A DNA stretch of 64,000 bases, from positions 1-64,000 of the forward strand of contig NZ_FNOH01000017.1 in assembly GCF_900106535.1 (NCBI RefSeq), read 5' to 3'. Both the position numbers and the translations under genes were made by a program. Positions 43,526 through 52,866 of the stretch are shown here, one piece after another. The stretch comes from Myxococcus xanthus (GTDB taxonomy: Bacteria; Myxococcota; Myxococcia; Myxococcales; Myxococcaceae). Below the pieces are notes generated by a model. It saw only the letters and a list, made by a program, of their open reading frames with translations, was not told the origin of the DNA and did not search any database. Position 1 is the first letter of the stretch. Every line of letters starts with the position of its first letter.

Positions 43526-43834
43526 GGGCGGCAGGAACCGCGTGCAGTGACGAGATCATCCCGAACGGGGGGCGGCGGAGCGTGCGGGTAGATGAGCACG
43601 CGGCTCTATGCGCGGAGCCCGTGCTTGAGAGCGTGAGGTGTGAAAGAGGCCGTCGGTTCCTCTTAGCTTTTCCACTCACAGTATGGATTTCACTGGCGCG
43701 CGGGCCCCCTGTGGCTAATCTCTGCCACGGCCAGCACCGGGTTCGTACGACTGCGCCACAGCGACGAGGTGGGCGCGAAAGCGCTGGTTCGCTGCCCCGG
43801 GCCCCTCGCCATCCCAACCATCAGGAGTCCCTAC

Positions 43835-45109
43835 TTGTCGACCCAGTCGCCTGAGCGATCCAACCTCCGTCCCTCCTCCGAGCTGCGCAGTGCCAGCCGA
43901 AGCGCGCGCGCCGCACTTCTTCTTGCTGCCGTCATGCACCTGGCAACGGCCAGCACGGCGTTCGCCGCGCCTTCGGTCGCGAACAAGAGCCCCGCCAAGG
44001 TCGATATCCAGACGGTCGAAGTCAAGATGAAGAGCATCACCAAGAAGTTCGAGAGGTCGGACTGGAAGGACCCCAATACTCTCGATGAGATCGCGAAATT
44101 GCTCGATGACGTCGAGACCCGCATCGCTCGCATCAAGGAGAAGGACAAGGATTGGGACACCTCGAGCTTCGAGACCTTCTTCTCGGAGTCCACCGCGAAG
44201 TGGAAGAAGGCGAGCGAGGAGGTGAACGCGGCCCACGGCGAGATGCAGCTCGACCTGGAGCGCCGCGCGCGGTTCACGACCATCGGTGATCGCCACGGCG
44301 CCGCCATCCAGGCCGGGCTCATGGCCCTCGACGGCCAGGTGCGAGGCGCGCTCGGGCATGTCCGGGAGGACATGGGGGCGATCCTCGCGCTCCCCGCCCT
44401 CGCCAAGGAGTGCGAAGACCGCCAGTACCCGACGATTCAGAAGTACTACGAGGACGAAGGGCGCGCGAAGCAGCCGAAGGTGGTCTGCGAGCTCGCTGGG
44501 AACCATCAGAAGATCGCCGAAACCTACGTGTCGCTCGCGGCGAAGGCGCGCCTCGAGGATCAGCTCAAGGTCGACCAGGAGGCGCTCACCGCGCTCGAGC
44601 AGGATGGCGCGCTCTCCAACGTCTGGCTCGCGCGCTTCAAGAATCCCGCCGCGCACGCCAAGCAGGTCGCCAGCGAGTTCGCCGAGCTCACTGCCTCGGC
44701 GAGCGTGACCATCGGCGCCGATCACTTCAAGCCGCTCGAGGTCCAGGCGAAGAAGTTCAAGGAGGTACTGGCCGCCGCGGTCCGGGTTGATCGCTTCCCC
44801 AAGGTCTGGTCGACGAACGACGCGAAGCTCAACGGCTCGGTCTCCGGGCAGGTCAAGTCCTTCGGCGGCACGCTGGTGAAGCTCCGCACCTCCGGCACGA
44901 CGATGGTCGAGAAGAACGACCTCGGCATCCCGCTCGCGCAGTCGACCCGTGGCGCGGCGCTCGTGCGCGTCGCGAGCGACGGCGGGTTCTGCCGGCTCTA
45001 CGACGACGTGGGCTTCTCGGGGACCTACAAGGGTGGAGGGGCCTATGCCCCGCTCTCCTACTCCTCGGGGATCGAAGATGAGTTCAAGGTGACGGTCTGC
45101 TCGAAGTAG
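43835..45109 (+). CDS. secreted helical protein of unknown function
   Basis: A protein of about 424 residues with a signal peptide (ARAALLLAAVMHLATASTAFA). The mature part is almost all helical and Lys/Glu-rich (for example ETRIARIKEKDKDWDTSSF), with a short beta-type C-terminus holding the cysteines GGFCRLY and VTVCSK. It starts with TTG at 43835 after CAGGAG. The codon style (many GAG, CTC, TCG) resembles Polyangia-like genes more than its neighbours, suggesting transfer (inference). Confidence 0.6.
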   Translation: MSTQSPERSNLRPSSELRSASRSARAALLLAAVMHLATASTAFAAPSVANKSPAKVDIQTVEVKMKSITKKFERSDWKDPNTLDEIAKLLDDVETRIARIKEKDKDWDTSSFETFFSESTAKWKKASEEVNAAHGEMQLDLERRARFTTIGDRHGAAIQAGLMALDGQVRGALGHVREDMGAILALPALAKECEDRQYPTIQKYYEDEGRAKQPKVVCELAGNHQKIAETYVSLAAKARLEDQLKVDQEALTALEQDGALSNVWLARFKNPAAHAKQVASEFAELTASASVTIGADHFKPLEVQAKKFKEVLAAAVRVDRFPKVWSTNDAKLNGSVSGQVKSFGGTLVKLRTSGTTMVEKNDLGIPLAQSTRGAALVRVASDGGFCRLYDDVGFSGTYKGGGAYAPLSYSSGIEDEFKVTVCSK

Positions 45110-45135
45110 CGAGCACACCGACGACGCCCGTCGAT

Positions 45136-45162
45136 GCGGTCCGGCGCCTCGAACCGGACCGC
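45136..45162. terminator. perfect 9-bp hairpin
   Basis: GCGGTCCGG and CCGGACCGC with a 9-base loop, 27 bases after the stop of the helical protein gene and facing a convergent lipoprotein gene. Confidence 0.55.
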
Positions 45163-45310
45163 TCGCCGTCGTCTCGCCGCGCCGAAGGATCGGGCCGCGA
45201 GGTGAAGGACGCCGGCGCCCGGGAGAGGAGAGGCCCTTCTCCCGCGCCAGGTGGCGTCAGAGCGGGCATTTCATGGCGAGAGTCTGACGCGTGCCTTCCC
45301 GGTGGGAGAC

Positions 45311-45640
45311 CTAGTCGATGACGATTTCGCAGCCAGGGAGGCAGTACTGGACGTTGATGAGCGTGCGCGTGCCCGTCATGTTGGACTGACAGGCGGCGTA
45401 CTGGGTCGAAGGCTTCCCGGGCTTGCGCGTGGTACCGCACTTCATCGTACAGGCCTGCACGTTCTCGACCCAGTAGATGAGGTCTCCGTTCGGGCATTGC
45501 GGCGGAACGCCCAGGCCCTGCTCGACGGTGGCGGGAGCCTCACCCTCGGGGACGTCCAGGGAGGCGTCTCCGCCTCCGCAGGCGATGAGCGAGAGGGAAA
45601 GCGCGGCGGCCCATGAAGCGGCGAGGCGGGAGGCATTCAT
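45311..45640 (-). CDS. small lipoprotein, cysteine-rich
   Basis: A 109-residue protein: signal with lipobox SLSLIACGGG, then a short Ala/Glu/Pro linker and a C-terminal domain with six cysteines (PPQCPNGDLIYW, CTMKCG, YCLPGC). It is preceded by GGAGCC 6 bases before the ATG. Divergent from the large repeat protein at 45907. Family unknown. Confidence 0.7.
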   Translation of the reverse strand: MNASRLAASWAAALSLSLIACGGGDASLDVPEGEAPATVEQGLGVPPQCPNGDLIYWVENVQACTMKCGTTRKPGKPSTQYAACQSNMTGTRTLINVQYCLPGCEIVID

Positions 45641-45906
45641 GCAAGGCTCCTTTCGGATGGGGAAGCCCGAGATGATGAATCACCCCTTCCTCGCGCTGAA
45701 GCACGCACCAGGTGTGGCGCGCCAGGGCGGCCCCATCCGGTGTTCCGAGGTGTCCTCCAGGCCCAGGTGTCGCGCGGGAGGTGTCACCCCAGCGGTGGGC
45801 GCCGAAGCGTCGGATTTCCTCCGGGGGGCTGCCCTCCAGGGCAGTTGGCGTCCGCCACCGGGGGTCTCACCGTCACCGGGTTTCGGGCAGGCGAGGGAGT
45901 GTGCAC

Positions 45907-47406
45907 ATGCGCGTCGGGTTCTGGTGGGTCCTGGCTGGCCTGGGGTTGGCGGGTCTGGGGTGCGGTGAGTCCGTGGATGCGGCGGCAGTGGATGCGGTGA
46001 AGGAGACCTCGGAGGTGCCAGTGCAGGCCCTGGCCTGCGCGCCGCCGGGCGCCGTCTACAAGGTGAAGGACGTCCTGCCGCCGGGTGTGCCGGTGCCTTC
46101 CAACGCCTTGCCGGTCCCCGACTGGCTGACGAACGCGGAGGGCACGCTCTTCTTCGTGGTCGACCTCTTCGACGGCCCCGGCGTCCTGTGGCGCAGTGAC
46201 GGCACCTCCGTGGGCACCGTGCCTGTGAAGGAGTTCCCCGTGATTGCGGGGACCTACCGCGACTTCTCGCCGCTCGTCGCGGTGGGGACTCGCGTCTTCT
46301 TTCTGGTGAAGGACCCCGTGGTCGGACGGGAACTGTGGGTCAGCGATGGCACTGAGGCGGGCACGCGGCTCGTGCGGGACTTCGCGCCAGGCCCCGCCAG
46401 TGACGACCTGATGCTCTTCGCTTCGGTGGGGGATGTGCTGACCTTCTTCCGCCGACCGGCCTCGAGGGGGCCGCTGGAGCTGTGGCGCTCGGACGGGACT
46501 GAGGTGGGAACGTTCCGCTTGGTGACCTTCGGCGCGCAGGACTCGTTTGAGTCGGGGGTGCCCCCGGTCGCGGGAGCGCTGCTGTTCACCCTGCACGACG
46601 CGGCGAATGGCACCTACCTGTGGCGGACGGATGGCACGGCGGCGGGGACCACGGTCGTCAAGCGGCTGGACGCAGATCTGGTCTGGACGCAGGGCACGGC
46701 CGTCACTGCGACGGGCCTGAGCGTGTTTTCCTTCTACGATGAAGGCCCCATCACGGAGGTGTGGCGGACGGATGGCACGCCGGGCGGCACGGTGCGCCTG
46801 GACTCCTTCGGCGGCTACGTGAGGTTGCTGGGCGCGCTGGGTGGGTATGTCTACGTGGCCTCTGGCACCGCGGGCGGCTCCGCGTTGAAGCTCTCCCGCC
46901 TGTCGCTCGCGGGCGGTGGCAAGGCGACGGCGACGTGGCTGCCCAACCGCTACGCGGGCCAGCCCGACGCGCGGCCCTACGTCGAGTACTCGGCGGTCGC
47001 GGGCGGGAAGCTCTACGTGTCCATGGCCATTGGCACCTCGGGGCCCGCGCCGCGCGAAGTGGGCCTCTGGGTGACGGATGGCACGGAAGCGGGGACACGG
47101 GAGCTCAGCCGGGGGCTCTTCACCGGCGACGAGAACTACTCGCCGCTCTTCGACACCGGTGCCGGGACGCTGCTCTTCAGCGCGGACGGCGGCGAGACGG
47201 GGTTGGAGCCCTGGGTGACGGACGGCACGCCCGGACGGACGGGGCTGGTCGCGGACCTCTCTCCGTTGGGGGGCTCCAACCCACAGTCCTTCACCCGGGT
47301 GGGCAGCACCCTCTTCTTCCGGGCCCGCTCTGACACGCGAGGCAACGCGCTGTGGGCCATGCCCGCCACCGTGGCCTGTCCCACGCAGGAAGTCCACGCC
47401 CGCTGA
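45907..47406 (+). CDS. ELWxxDGTxxGT-repeat lipoprotein
   Basis: A 499-residue protein with a lipobox (AGLGLAGLGCG). About seven repeats of the type ELWVSDGTEAGT / LWRTDGTAAGT / VWRTDGTPGGT occur across the length, as in hyalin- or beta-propeller-like surface proteins of Bacteroidetes and myxobacteria. The ATG at 45907 starts the signal; the 65 codons of frame before it are not signal-like. Binding or adhesion is plausible. Confidence 0.8.
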   Translation: MRVGFWWVLAGLGLAGLGCGESVDAAAVDAVKETSEVPVQALACAPPGAVYKVKDVLPPGVPVPSNALPVPDWLTNAEGTLFFVVDLFDGPGVLWRSDGTSVGTVPVKEFPVIAGTYRDFSPLVAVGTRVFFLVKDPVVGRELWVSDGTEAGTRLVRDFAPGPASDDLMLFASVGDVLTFFRRPASRGPLELWRSDGTEVGTFRLVTFGAQDSFESGVPPVAGALLFTLHDAANGTYLWRTDGTAAGTTVVKRLDADLVWTQGTAVTATGLSVFSFYDEGPITEVWRTDGTPGGTVRLDSFGGYVRLLGALGGYVYVASGTAGGSALKLSRLSLAGGGKATATWLPNRYAGQPDARPYVEYSAVAGGKLYVSMAIGTSGPAPREVGLWVTDGTEAGTRELSRGLFTGDENYSPLFDTGAGTLLFSADGGETGLEPWVTDGTPGRTGLVADLSPLGGSNPQSFTRVGSTLFFRARSDTRGNALWAMPATVACPTQEVHAR

Positions 47407-47433
47407 TGCACCGCGATGTGCGAGGCTGGGGCC

Positions 47434-47985
47434 ATGTCCCCGGAGGTCCTCGCGCTCCTGCTCCAGAACCGCCAGCGCTTCCTCGCCTTCCTGACCCCAC
47501 ACGTCGGGAGCGTCGAGGCGGCGGAGGAGGTGCTCCAGGCCGCGCTGCTCAAGAGCGTGGAACGCGGGAGCACCCTGCGTGAGGAGGAGCGGGCGGTGGC
47601 CTGGTTCTACCGCCTGCTTCGCAACGCGCTCATCGACCGCTACCGGCACGAGCAGCGCCAGGGGCGCGCCCTGCGGGCCTTCGCCGAGGAGAGCCCCCTG
47701 TCCACCGAGGACGCGGCGGAACTGGAGCGGACCGTCTGCGCCTGTGTCTCCACGCTCACCACCACCCTGAAGCCGGAGTACTCCGACGCGCTCCAGCGGG
47801 TGGACCTGGACGGGCAGACCCTGGCGGAGTTCGCGGAGGCAGCCGGCATCACCCACACCAACGCGAAGGTGCGCCTCCACCGGGCCCGGCAGGCGCTGGG
47901 CCGGAGGCTGGAGCAGGCGTGCGGAACCACTTGCTGCCGCAAGGGCTGCGTGGACTGCCCCTGCGAGGAGGCGGGCGGACTGTAA
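47434..47985 (+). CDS. CorE-like ECF sigma factor with Cys-rich C-terminus
   Basis: A 183-residue ECF sigma factor. Sigma-2 includes EAAEEVLQAALLKSV and AWFYRLLRNALIDRYRH, and sigma-4 includes LAEFAEAAGITHTNAKVRLHRARQ. Two cysteine features mark the CorE family: CAC (102-104) in the linker and a Cys-rich tail (163-177: C, CC, C, C, C). In Myxococcus xanthus CorE and CorE2 such cysteines sense metals directly (copper for CorE; cadmium and zinc for CorE2), without an anti-sigma factor. The cation-efflux gene lies 55 bases downstream. Start chosen at 47434, where GAGG is 8 bases away. Confidence 0.82.
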   Translation: MSPEVLALLLQNRQRFLAFLTPHVGSVEAAEEVLQAALLKSVERGSTLREEERAVAWFYRLLRNALIDRYRHEQRQGRALRAFAEESPLSTEDAAELERTVCACVSTLTTTLKPEYSDALQRVDLDGQTLAEFAEAAGITHTNAKVRLHRARQALGRRLEQACGTTCCRKGCVDCPCEEAGGL

Positions 47986-48040
47986 CCGGGGCCCAGGCGC
48001 GTCGTCAGGAGGGAGAACTGGAACGAAGGAGCCGTTCTCC

Positions 48041-48988
48041 ATGGCGGGACACTCGCACTCCCACTCGCACTCCCACTCGCACTCTCACGGACACGGGCAC
48101 GCGCACGCCGCGCCCGATTCGCACAGCCGGGCCTTCATGCTCGGCATCGGTCTCAACCTGGCCTTCGTCGGCGTCGAAGCCACGTATGGCATCCTGTCCG
48201 GCTCGCTCGCCCTGCTGGCGGATGCGGGGCACAACCTGAGTGACGTGCTGGGGCTCGTCCTCGCCTGGGGGGCCAGCGTCCTGGGCCGGCGCAAGGCGAC
48301 GGAGCGCCATACCTACGGCTTCCGGAGCGCCACCATCCTGGCCGCGCTGCTCAACGCCCTGTTGCTGCTGGTCGCGGTGGGGGGCATGGGCTGGGAGGCG
48401 GTGCGGCGGCTGGGGCAGCCCGCCACCGTGTCCAGCTTCACCATCATGTCGGTGGCGGGCATGGGCATCGTTGTCAACGCGGCCACGGCGCTGCTCTTCT
48501 GGAAGGGCCGCGAGCGCGACCTCAACATCCGAGGCGCCTTCCTCCACCTGGCCGCTGACGCGGCCGTGTCGCTGGGCGTCGTCCTGGCGGGTCTCCTCAT
48601 CTACTACACGGGTTGGGCGTGGCTGGACCCGGTGGTGACGCTGGTCATCGCGGGCCTCATCTTCGTGGGGACGTGGGGGCTGCTCAAGGACTCCGTCAAC
48701 CTCGCGCTCCAGGCGGTGCCGGGACACATCGACGTGCGTCAGGTGCGCGAGCGGCTCGTTCAGACTCCAGGGGTGTCCGAGGTCCATGACCTGCACGTCT
48801 GGGCCATGAGCACCACCGAGGCCGCGCTCACCGCGCACCTCGTCATGCGGGAGCCGCGGCTGGACGACGCCTTCCTCGACGACGTGAAGCGGCGGCTCCA
48901 TGACGAGTTCGGCATCGAGCACATCACGCTCCAGGTGGAGGAGGGAGCGCTCACGGGTTGCTGCCAGCTCGCGTTCGAGCCTGCCTGA
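48041..48988 (+). CDS. cation diffusion facilitator (zinc/cadmium/cobalt efflux)
   Basis: A 315-residue transporter. The N-terminus is a His-rich tract of HS repeats, and six membrane segments follow. Metal-site motifs are LLADAGHNLSDVLGL (helix II) and HLAADAAVSLGVV (helix V), and the cytoplasmic domain ends with a typical HDLHVWAMS strand. It exports divalent cations in exchange for protons. Close spacing to the CorE-like factor suggests the two are coregulated. The C-terminus has an extra CC (TGCCQLAF). Confidence 0.9.
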   Translation: MAGHSHSHSHSHSHSHGHGHAHAAPDSHSRAFMLGIGLNLAFVGVEATYGILSGSLALLADAGHNLSDVLGLVLAWGASVLGRRKATERHTYGFRSATILAALLNALLLLVAVGGMGWEAVRRLGQPATVSSFTIMSVAGMGIVVNAATALLFWKGRERDLNIRGAFLHLAADAAVSLGVVLAGLLIYYTGWAWLDPVVTLVIAGLIFVGTWGLLKDSVNLALQAVPGHIDVRQVRERLVQTPGVSEVHDLHVWAMSTTEAALTAHLVMREPRLDDAFLDDVKRRLHDEFGIEHITLQVEEGALTGCCQLAFEPA

Positions 48989-49030
48989 CGCGGCGGCCCG
49001 GAGCCGGCCGTGGTGCCCACGGGCGTGAAG

Positions 49031-49061
49031 CCCCGGCCTCTGCTTGGAGCGGAGGCCGGGG
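49031..49061 (+). terminator. 10-bp hairpin after CDF gene
   Basis: CCCCGGCCTC and GAGGCCGGGG pair over an 11-base loop, 43 bases past the stop. No T-run. Confidence 0.5.
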
Positions 49062-49097
49062 GGACAGGACGCGCCCGGCCCCGGCTCCATTGGGTGC

Positions 49098-49220
49098 TCA
49101 GGCACGCCGGGTGTCGTGCTTCACGGGGCACGTCTTGGGGAAGGTGCCCAGCGAGTCAGCGGTGTAGCCATTCGGGTCGCTGCGGATGTTGGGGCGCTGC
49201 CCGCAGTGGCGCTCCCTTCC
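49098..49220 (-). pseudogene. 40-codon C-terminal remnant
   Basis: On the minus strand a frame without a start reads CGQRPNIRSDPNGYTADSLG then TFPKTCPVKHDTRRA and a TGA. Residue pattern is protein-like but unrecognised; an in-frame stop precedes it. The rest of 48989-49450 holds nothing. Confidence 0.3.
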
Positions 49221-49450
49221 TCACGACCTGCCCGACTGGCAGAGCGTCTACCACGACTCACGACAGCAGCCACCGATTCGAGTCCGCTGGGAAATCCGAC
49301 ACGCGTGCCTCACGGACGGTCCGGGCCCCGACGAAGGCGCTGGGGTTCGGTCCACCCCGCGTCATTGTCCACGCACGCCGGAACGATGTGGCTCGCAAGG
49401 GCCGTGCGCCTACCGTTGCGCGACCTTTCAACCAACAAAGGGGCAGCCTG

Positions 49451-52153
49451 ATGTTCCATCCGTGGCGTCTTGCCTTTCTCGCTGCCTGGGCCTCGTTATC
49501 GATCGCCCAGGCACAACCAGCCTCCGTGGGACAATGGACCCCCGTCCAGAAGTGGCCGTACTCCGCGGTCCACACCCACGTGCTCCCCACCGGGAAAGTG
49601 ATGTTCTTCTCCGAGTTCGGGGACGGCGACACCCCCACGCTCTGGGACCCGCAGACCAACGTCCTCACCACGCTGCCCAAGGCGGGCTTCAACATCTTCT
49701 GCGCGGGCCATGCCTTCATGCCGGATGGCCGGCTGCTCGTGGCCGGTGGCCACATCACGAATGACTCTGGCCTGCCCTACGCCGCCATCTTCGACCCCTT
49801 CAAGCTCACCTGGACGCGGCTGCCGAACATGAACGCCGGCCGCTGGTACCCCACCGTCACCACGCTCCCCAATGGGGACATGCTGGTGATTGGCGGCGCC
49901 AAGGAAGACACGACCAAGAACCTGATTCCCCAAGTCTGGCAGACGTCGAAGAACTCCTGGCGCAACCTGACGGGTGCGAGCTTGGAGCTCATGTACTACC
50001 CGTGGATGTTCGTGACGAGCACGGGAAAGACGCTCATGGCGGGGTACTGGAAGCCCGCGCGGTACCTCGACACGAATGGCACCGGCGCCTGGACCTCCGG
50101 GCCTCGCACCAACTACGCCCGCAGCCGCAACGCGGGCAGCGCGGTGATGTATGACGACGGCAAGGTGCTGATCACCGGTGGCGACAATCCCCCCACCAAC
50201 AACGTGGAGGTTCTCGACCTCAACGCCGCGAAGCCCGCCTGGCGCACCGTGCGGCCCATGCGCTACGTGCGCCGCCAGCACAACAGCACCGTGCTCCCGG
50301 ACGGCACGGTGCTCGTCACCGGCGGCCACAGCGGCCCCGGCACCGACAACCCCAACTTCCCCCGCCTGGAGACGGAGCTGTGGAACCCCGTCACCGAGCA
50401 GTGGTCGGTGCTGGCGCCCGCGTCGGCCTATCGCGGCTATCACTCCACCACCGTGCTGTTGCCGGACGGACGCGTGCTGTCCGCGGGCAGCCGCTACGTC
50501 AAGACGATGCAGGTCTTCTCCCCGCCGTATCTCTTCAATGGCCCGCGCCCCACCATCACCTCCGCGCCCGCGTCCATCGCCTATGGAGAGACCTTCCGCG
50601 TCAACACCCCCGAGGCGGCCAGCATCACCATGGCGTCCTGGGTTCGCCTGGGCTCCGTCACCCACGCCTTCGACGAGAACCAGCGATTCATGAAGCTGCG
50701 CTTCACCGCCAGCGGCGGGGGGCTCAACGTCGTCGCGCCGCCCAACCCGAACGTGGCGCCGCCTGGCCACTACATGCTGTTCCTGCTCAACGCGAAGAAG
50801 GTGCCGTCGGTCGCGAAGATCATCCGCATCGGCGGAGGAGGCACGACGCCGCCCCCGACGGACCCTCCTCCCAACCCCGGCTTCACCGCGGTGGCCTTCG
50901 GCTCCGAGTGGAAGTACGACGACCGCAACGTCGACCCGGGCTCCGCCTGGACGTCTTCGGGCTTCAGCGACGCGTCCTGGAAGAAGGGCCCGGCCCAGCT
51001 CGGCTATGGCGAGACGGACGAGGCGACGGTGCTGAAGAAGACGACGCCGGCGCAGCCCACCGTCTACTTCCGCCGCAAGTTCACCGTCCACGGCATGGTG
51101 GAGCAGGCCACGCTCCAGGTGATTCACGACGATGGCGTGGCGGTGTTCCTCAATGGCACCCAGGTGTTCTCCAAGTATGTCGGCTCTACCGCGCACTCGG
51201 CCTATGCCTCCGGCACAGCTTCCGACAACACCTTGAGCCAAACGACCGTCTCCGGCGCCCGCTTCGTGATGGGGGAGAACACGCTGGCCGTCATGGTGAA
51301 GCAGGCGAACGCCACCTCCAGTGACCTGTCCTTCGACCTTGAGCTGAAGGTGACCACCGACGGCATGCAGCACGATGCCCTCTTCATGGAGAGCCCCAAC
51401 GGCGGCGAGACGCTGCGCCCGGGCAACGTCCAGATGCTCCAGTGGATGACCCACGGCGCGGGCGTCGACAACGTCCGGGTGGAGTTCTCGCCCGACGACG
51501 GGGCCAACTGGACCCTGGTCGACCAGGGTGTCCCCAACATCGACTTCTATGAGTGGACGGTGCCGAACACCGTGACGTCCAAGGGCGTGCTGCGAATCTC
51601 GGACGCCTCGCGTCCGGACATCGACGACCGCACGGACCTGCCCTTCACCATCTCCCGGACGCCCCAATTCCAGGCCATCGCCTTCGGCGAGTACTGGAAG
51701 TTCGATGACAGCAACGTGAACCCGGACATGCAGTGGACGTCGGTCAACTTCGACGACGACGCATGGCGCTCGGGCCCCGCGAAGCTCGGCTATGGGGACG
51801 GGGACGAGCACACCGTGCTCAACAAGACGACACCCCTCCAGCCGAGCGTCTACTTCCGCAAGAAGCTCACGCTCGGCGAGGCCATCCGCACCGCCAAGCT
51901 CCGCGTGCTGCATGACGACGGCGTGGCCATCTGGGTGAACGGGAAGCTCGTCTACTCGCGGTACGCCGACAACGGTCTCGGCCATGGCACCTTCGCCAGC
52001 CGCGTGTTGAAGGACGCCGTCATCAGCACGGCCAGGTTCGACGGCTCTGCCTTCGTCGTGGGGGAGAACATCATCGCGGTGATGGTGAAGCAGGCCAACG
52101 CGGAGTCGAGCGACGTGGCGTTCGACCTCGAACTGAACCTCGAAGCGAAGTAG
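49451..52153 (+). CDS. secreted galactose-oxidase-like copper radical oxidase with repeated beta domains
   Basis: A 900-residue protein with a signal peptide (FLAAWASLSIAQA). The first 470 residues form a Kelch propeller plus E-set domain like galactose oxidase. Cys84 (in FCAGHAF) and Tyr133 (RWYPT) match the Tyr-Cys cofactor, Tyr330-His331 (GYHSTTVLLPDG) and His405 (THAFDENQ) match the copper ligands. So the active site looks complete. Two copies of a domain beginning AFGSEWKYDD / AFGEYWKFDD (about 480-600 and 735-900) flank a KNH/Ser-Thr-rich-like domain (SPNGGETLRPGNVQMLQW). It would oxidise primary alcohols, giving aldehyde and peroxide. Confidence 0.87.
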   Translation: MFHPWRLAFLAAWASLSIAQAQPASVGQWTPVQKWPYSAVHTHVLPTGKVMFFSEFGDGDTPTLWDPQTNVLTTLPKAGFNIFCAGHAFMPDGRLLVAGGHITNDSGLPYAAIFDPFKLTWTRLPNMNAGRWYPTVTTLPNGDMLVIGGAKEDTTKNLIPQVWQTSKNSWRNLTGASLELMYYPWMFVTSTGKTLMAGYWKPARYLDTNGTGAWTSGPRTNYARSRNAGSAVMYDDGKVLITGGDNPPTNNVEVLDLNAAKPAWRTVRPMRYVRRQHNSTVLPDGTVLVTGGHSGPGTDNPNFPRLETELWNPVTEQWSVLAPASAYRGYHSTTVLLPDGRVLSAGSRYVKTMQVFSPPYLFNGPRPTITSAPASIAYGETFRVNTPEAASITMASWVRLGSVTHAFDENQRFMKLRFTASGGGLNVVAPPNPNVAPPGHYMLFLLNAKKVPSVAKIIRIGGGGTTPPPTDPPPNPGFTAVAFGSEWKYDDRNVDPGSAWTSSGFSDASWKKGPAQLGYGETDEATVLKKTTPAQPTVYFRRKFTVHGMVEQATLQVIHDDGVAVFLNGTQVFSKYVGSTAHSAYASGTASDNTLSQTTVSGARFVMGENTLAVMVKQANATSSDLSFDLELKVTTDGMQHDALFMESPNGGETLRPGNVQMLQWMTHGAGVDNVRVEFSPDDGANWTLVDQGVPNIDFYEWTVPNTVTSKGVLRISDASRPDIDDRTDLPFTISRTPQFQAIAFGEYWKFDDSNVNPDMQWTSVNFDDDAWRSGPAKLGYGDGDEHTVLNKTTPLQPSVYFRKKLTLGEAIRTAKLRVLHDDGVAIWVNGKLVYSRYADNGLGHGTFASRVLKDAVISTARFDGSAFVVGENIIAVMVKQANAESSDVAFDLELNLEAK

Positions 52154-52471
52154 TCACCTCGCGGCCCCGGATGTGCCTCTGAGCACCTTTACCGCTTTGA
52201 CCATGTCCGGGGCCAGCGCCTCGTGGGGGAGGCTGGAGAACCCCAGCCGCCCGCTGACGCCCACACGCGCCGTCCTCTCACTCATCGGCTCCTTCCTGGC
52301 CGCTGCCTGGGGCCCCCTCCCCTCCTCACCTCCTGCTTGGGGGAGCCCCTGGCCCACGGGCTCCGTGGAGGGTGACGCCTCCTCGGGAGCGCCGCACGCC
52401 ACCAGCGCCCCCATGGGGACGGTACTCATCGAAGGAACAAAGACACGACGAAGCAAGGGTCCATGCGACAC
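52154..52471 (-). CDS. possible small lipoprotein
   Basis: A 105-codon frame with a lipobox-like start (VPMGALVACGAPEE) preceded by only a short basic segment. No ribosome site stands out. The rest is Gly/Glu/Ala-rich. May be a pseudogene or chance frame. Confidence 0.35.
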   Translation of the reverse strand: MSHGPLLRRVFVPSMSTVPMGALVACGAPEEASPSTEPVGQGLPQAGGEEGRGPQAAARKEPMSERTARVGVSGRLGFSSLPHEALAPDMVKAVKVLRGTSGAAR

Positions 52472-52866
52472 GAATGGCCTCCAAGAGCATCACGTCACGA
52501 CGGACGGAGTGAGAACGGACACAGGCGCGAAGACGGCGGCAGACGGACGGTCAGGGCTTGGACCTGGCCGGCATTCCCCTCCGTACCTGCTCGTTACCAA
52601 GTCACCCCGAAAACGGGTTGATGCCCTGGCCTGCCTACGGGCCCAAAGCCCTCTCTGACGCGTCAACCCCCGTGCCAGCCCATGCCTCCTGACGTGTCAG
52701 GCCCGCGCTGGTGACAGCGCCTCGAGCCCCATTCCATCCGATTCCAGAGCAGACGCCCTGAGCAGTGAAGACTCTCTCCTCCTGGTCCCTCACTTGCACT
52801 CCCACGACTCGCGGAGAAGCCCCCAAGCATCCGCAGTCCCCGTTCGAGACAATGGAGAGAGTGAGC
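52472..52866. other. intergenic, nothing recognised
   Basis: No protein-like frame beyond short shadows. The repeat protein's ribosome site (GGAGAG) lies at the end. Confidence 0.45.

Noticed and set aside
43715-45118. 467-codon minus-strand frame
   Set aside because: Opposite to a gene with signal peptide, ribosome site and hairpin terminator; no family likeness.
45784-48042. 752-codon minus-strand frame
   Set aside because: Spans three clear plus-strand genes and shows no domain; a GC-bias shadow.
49496-51985. 829-codon open frame on the minus strand
   Set aside because: It is antisense to the galactose-oxidase-like gene; its protein is a Gly/Arg/His/Val mix typical of reverse frames in high-GC DNA.
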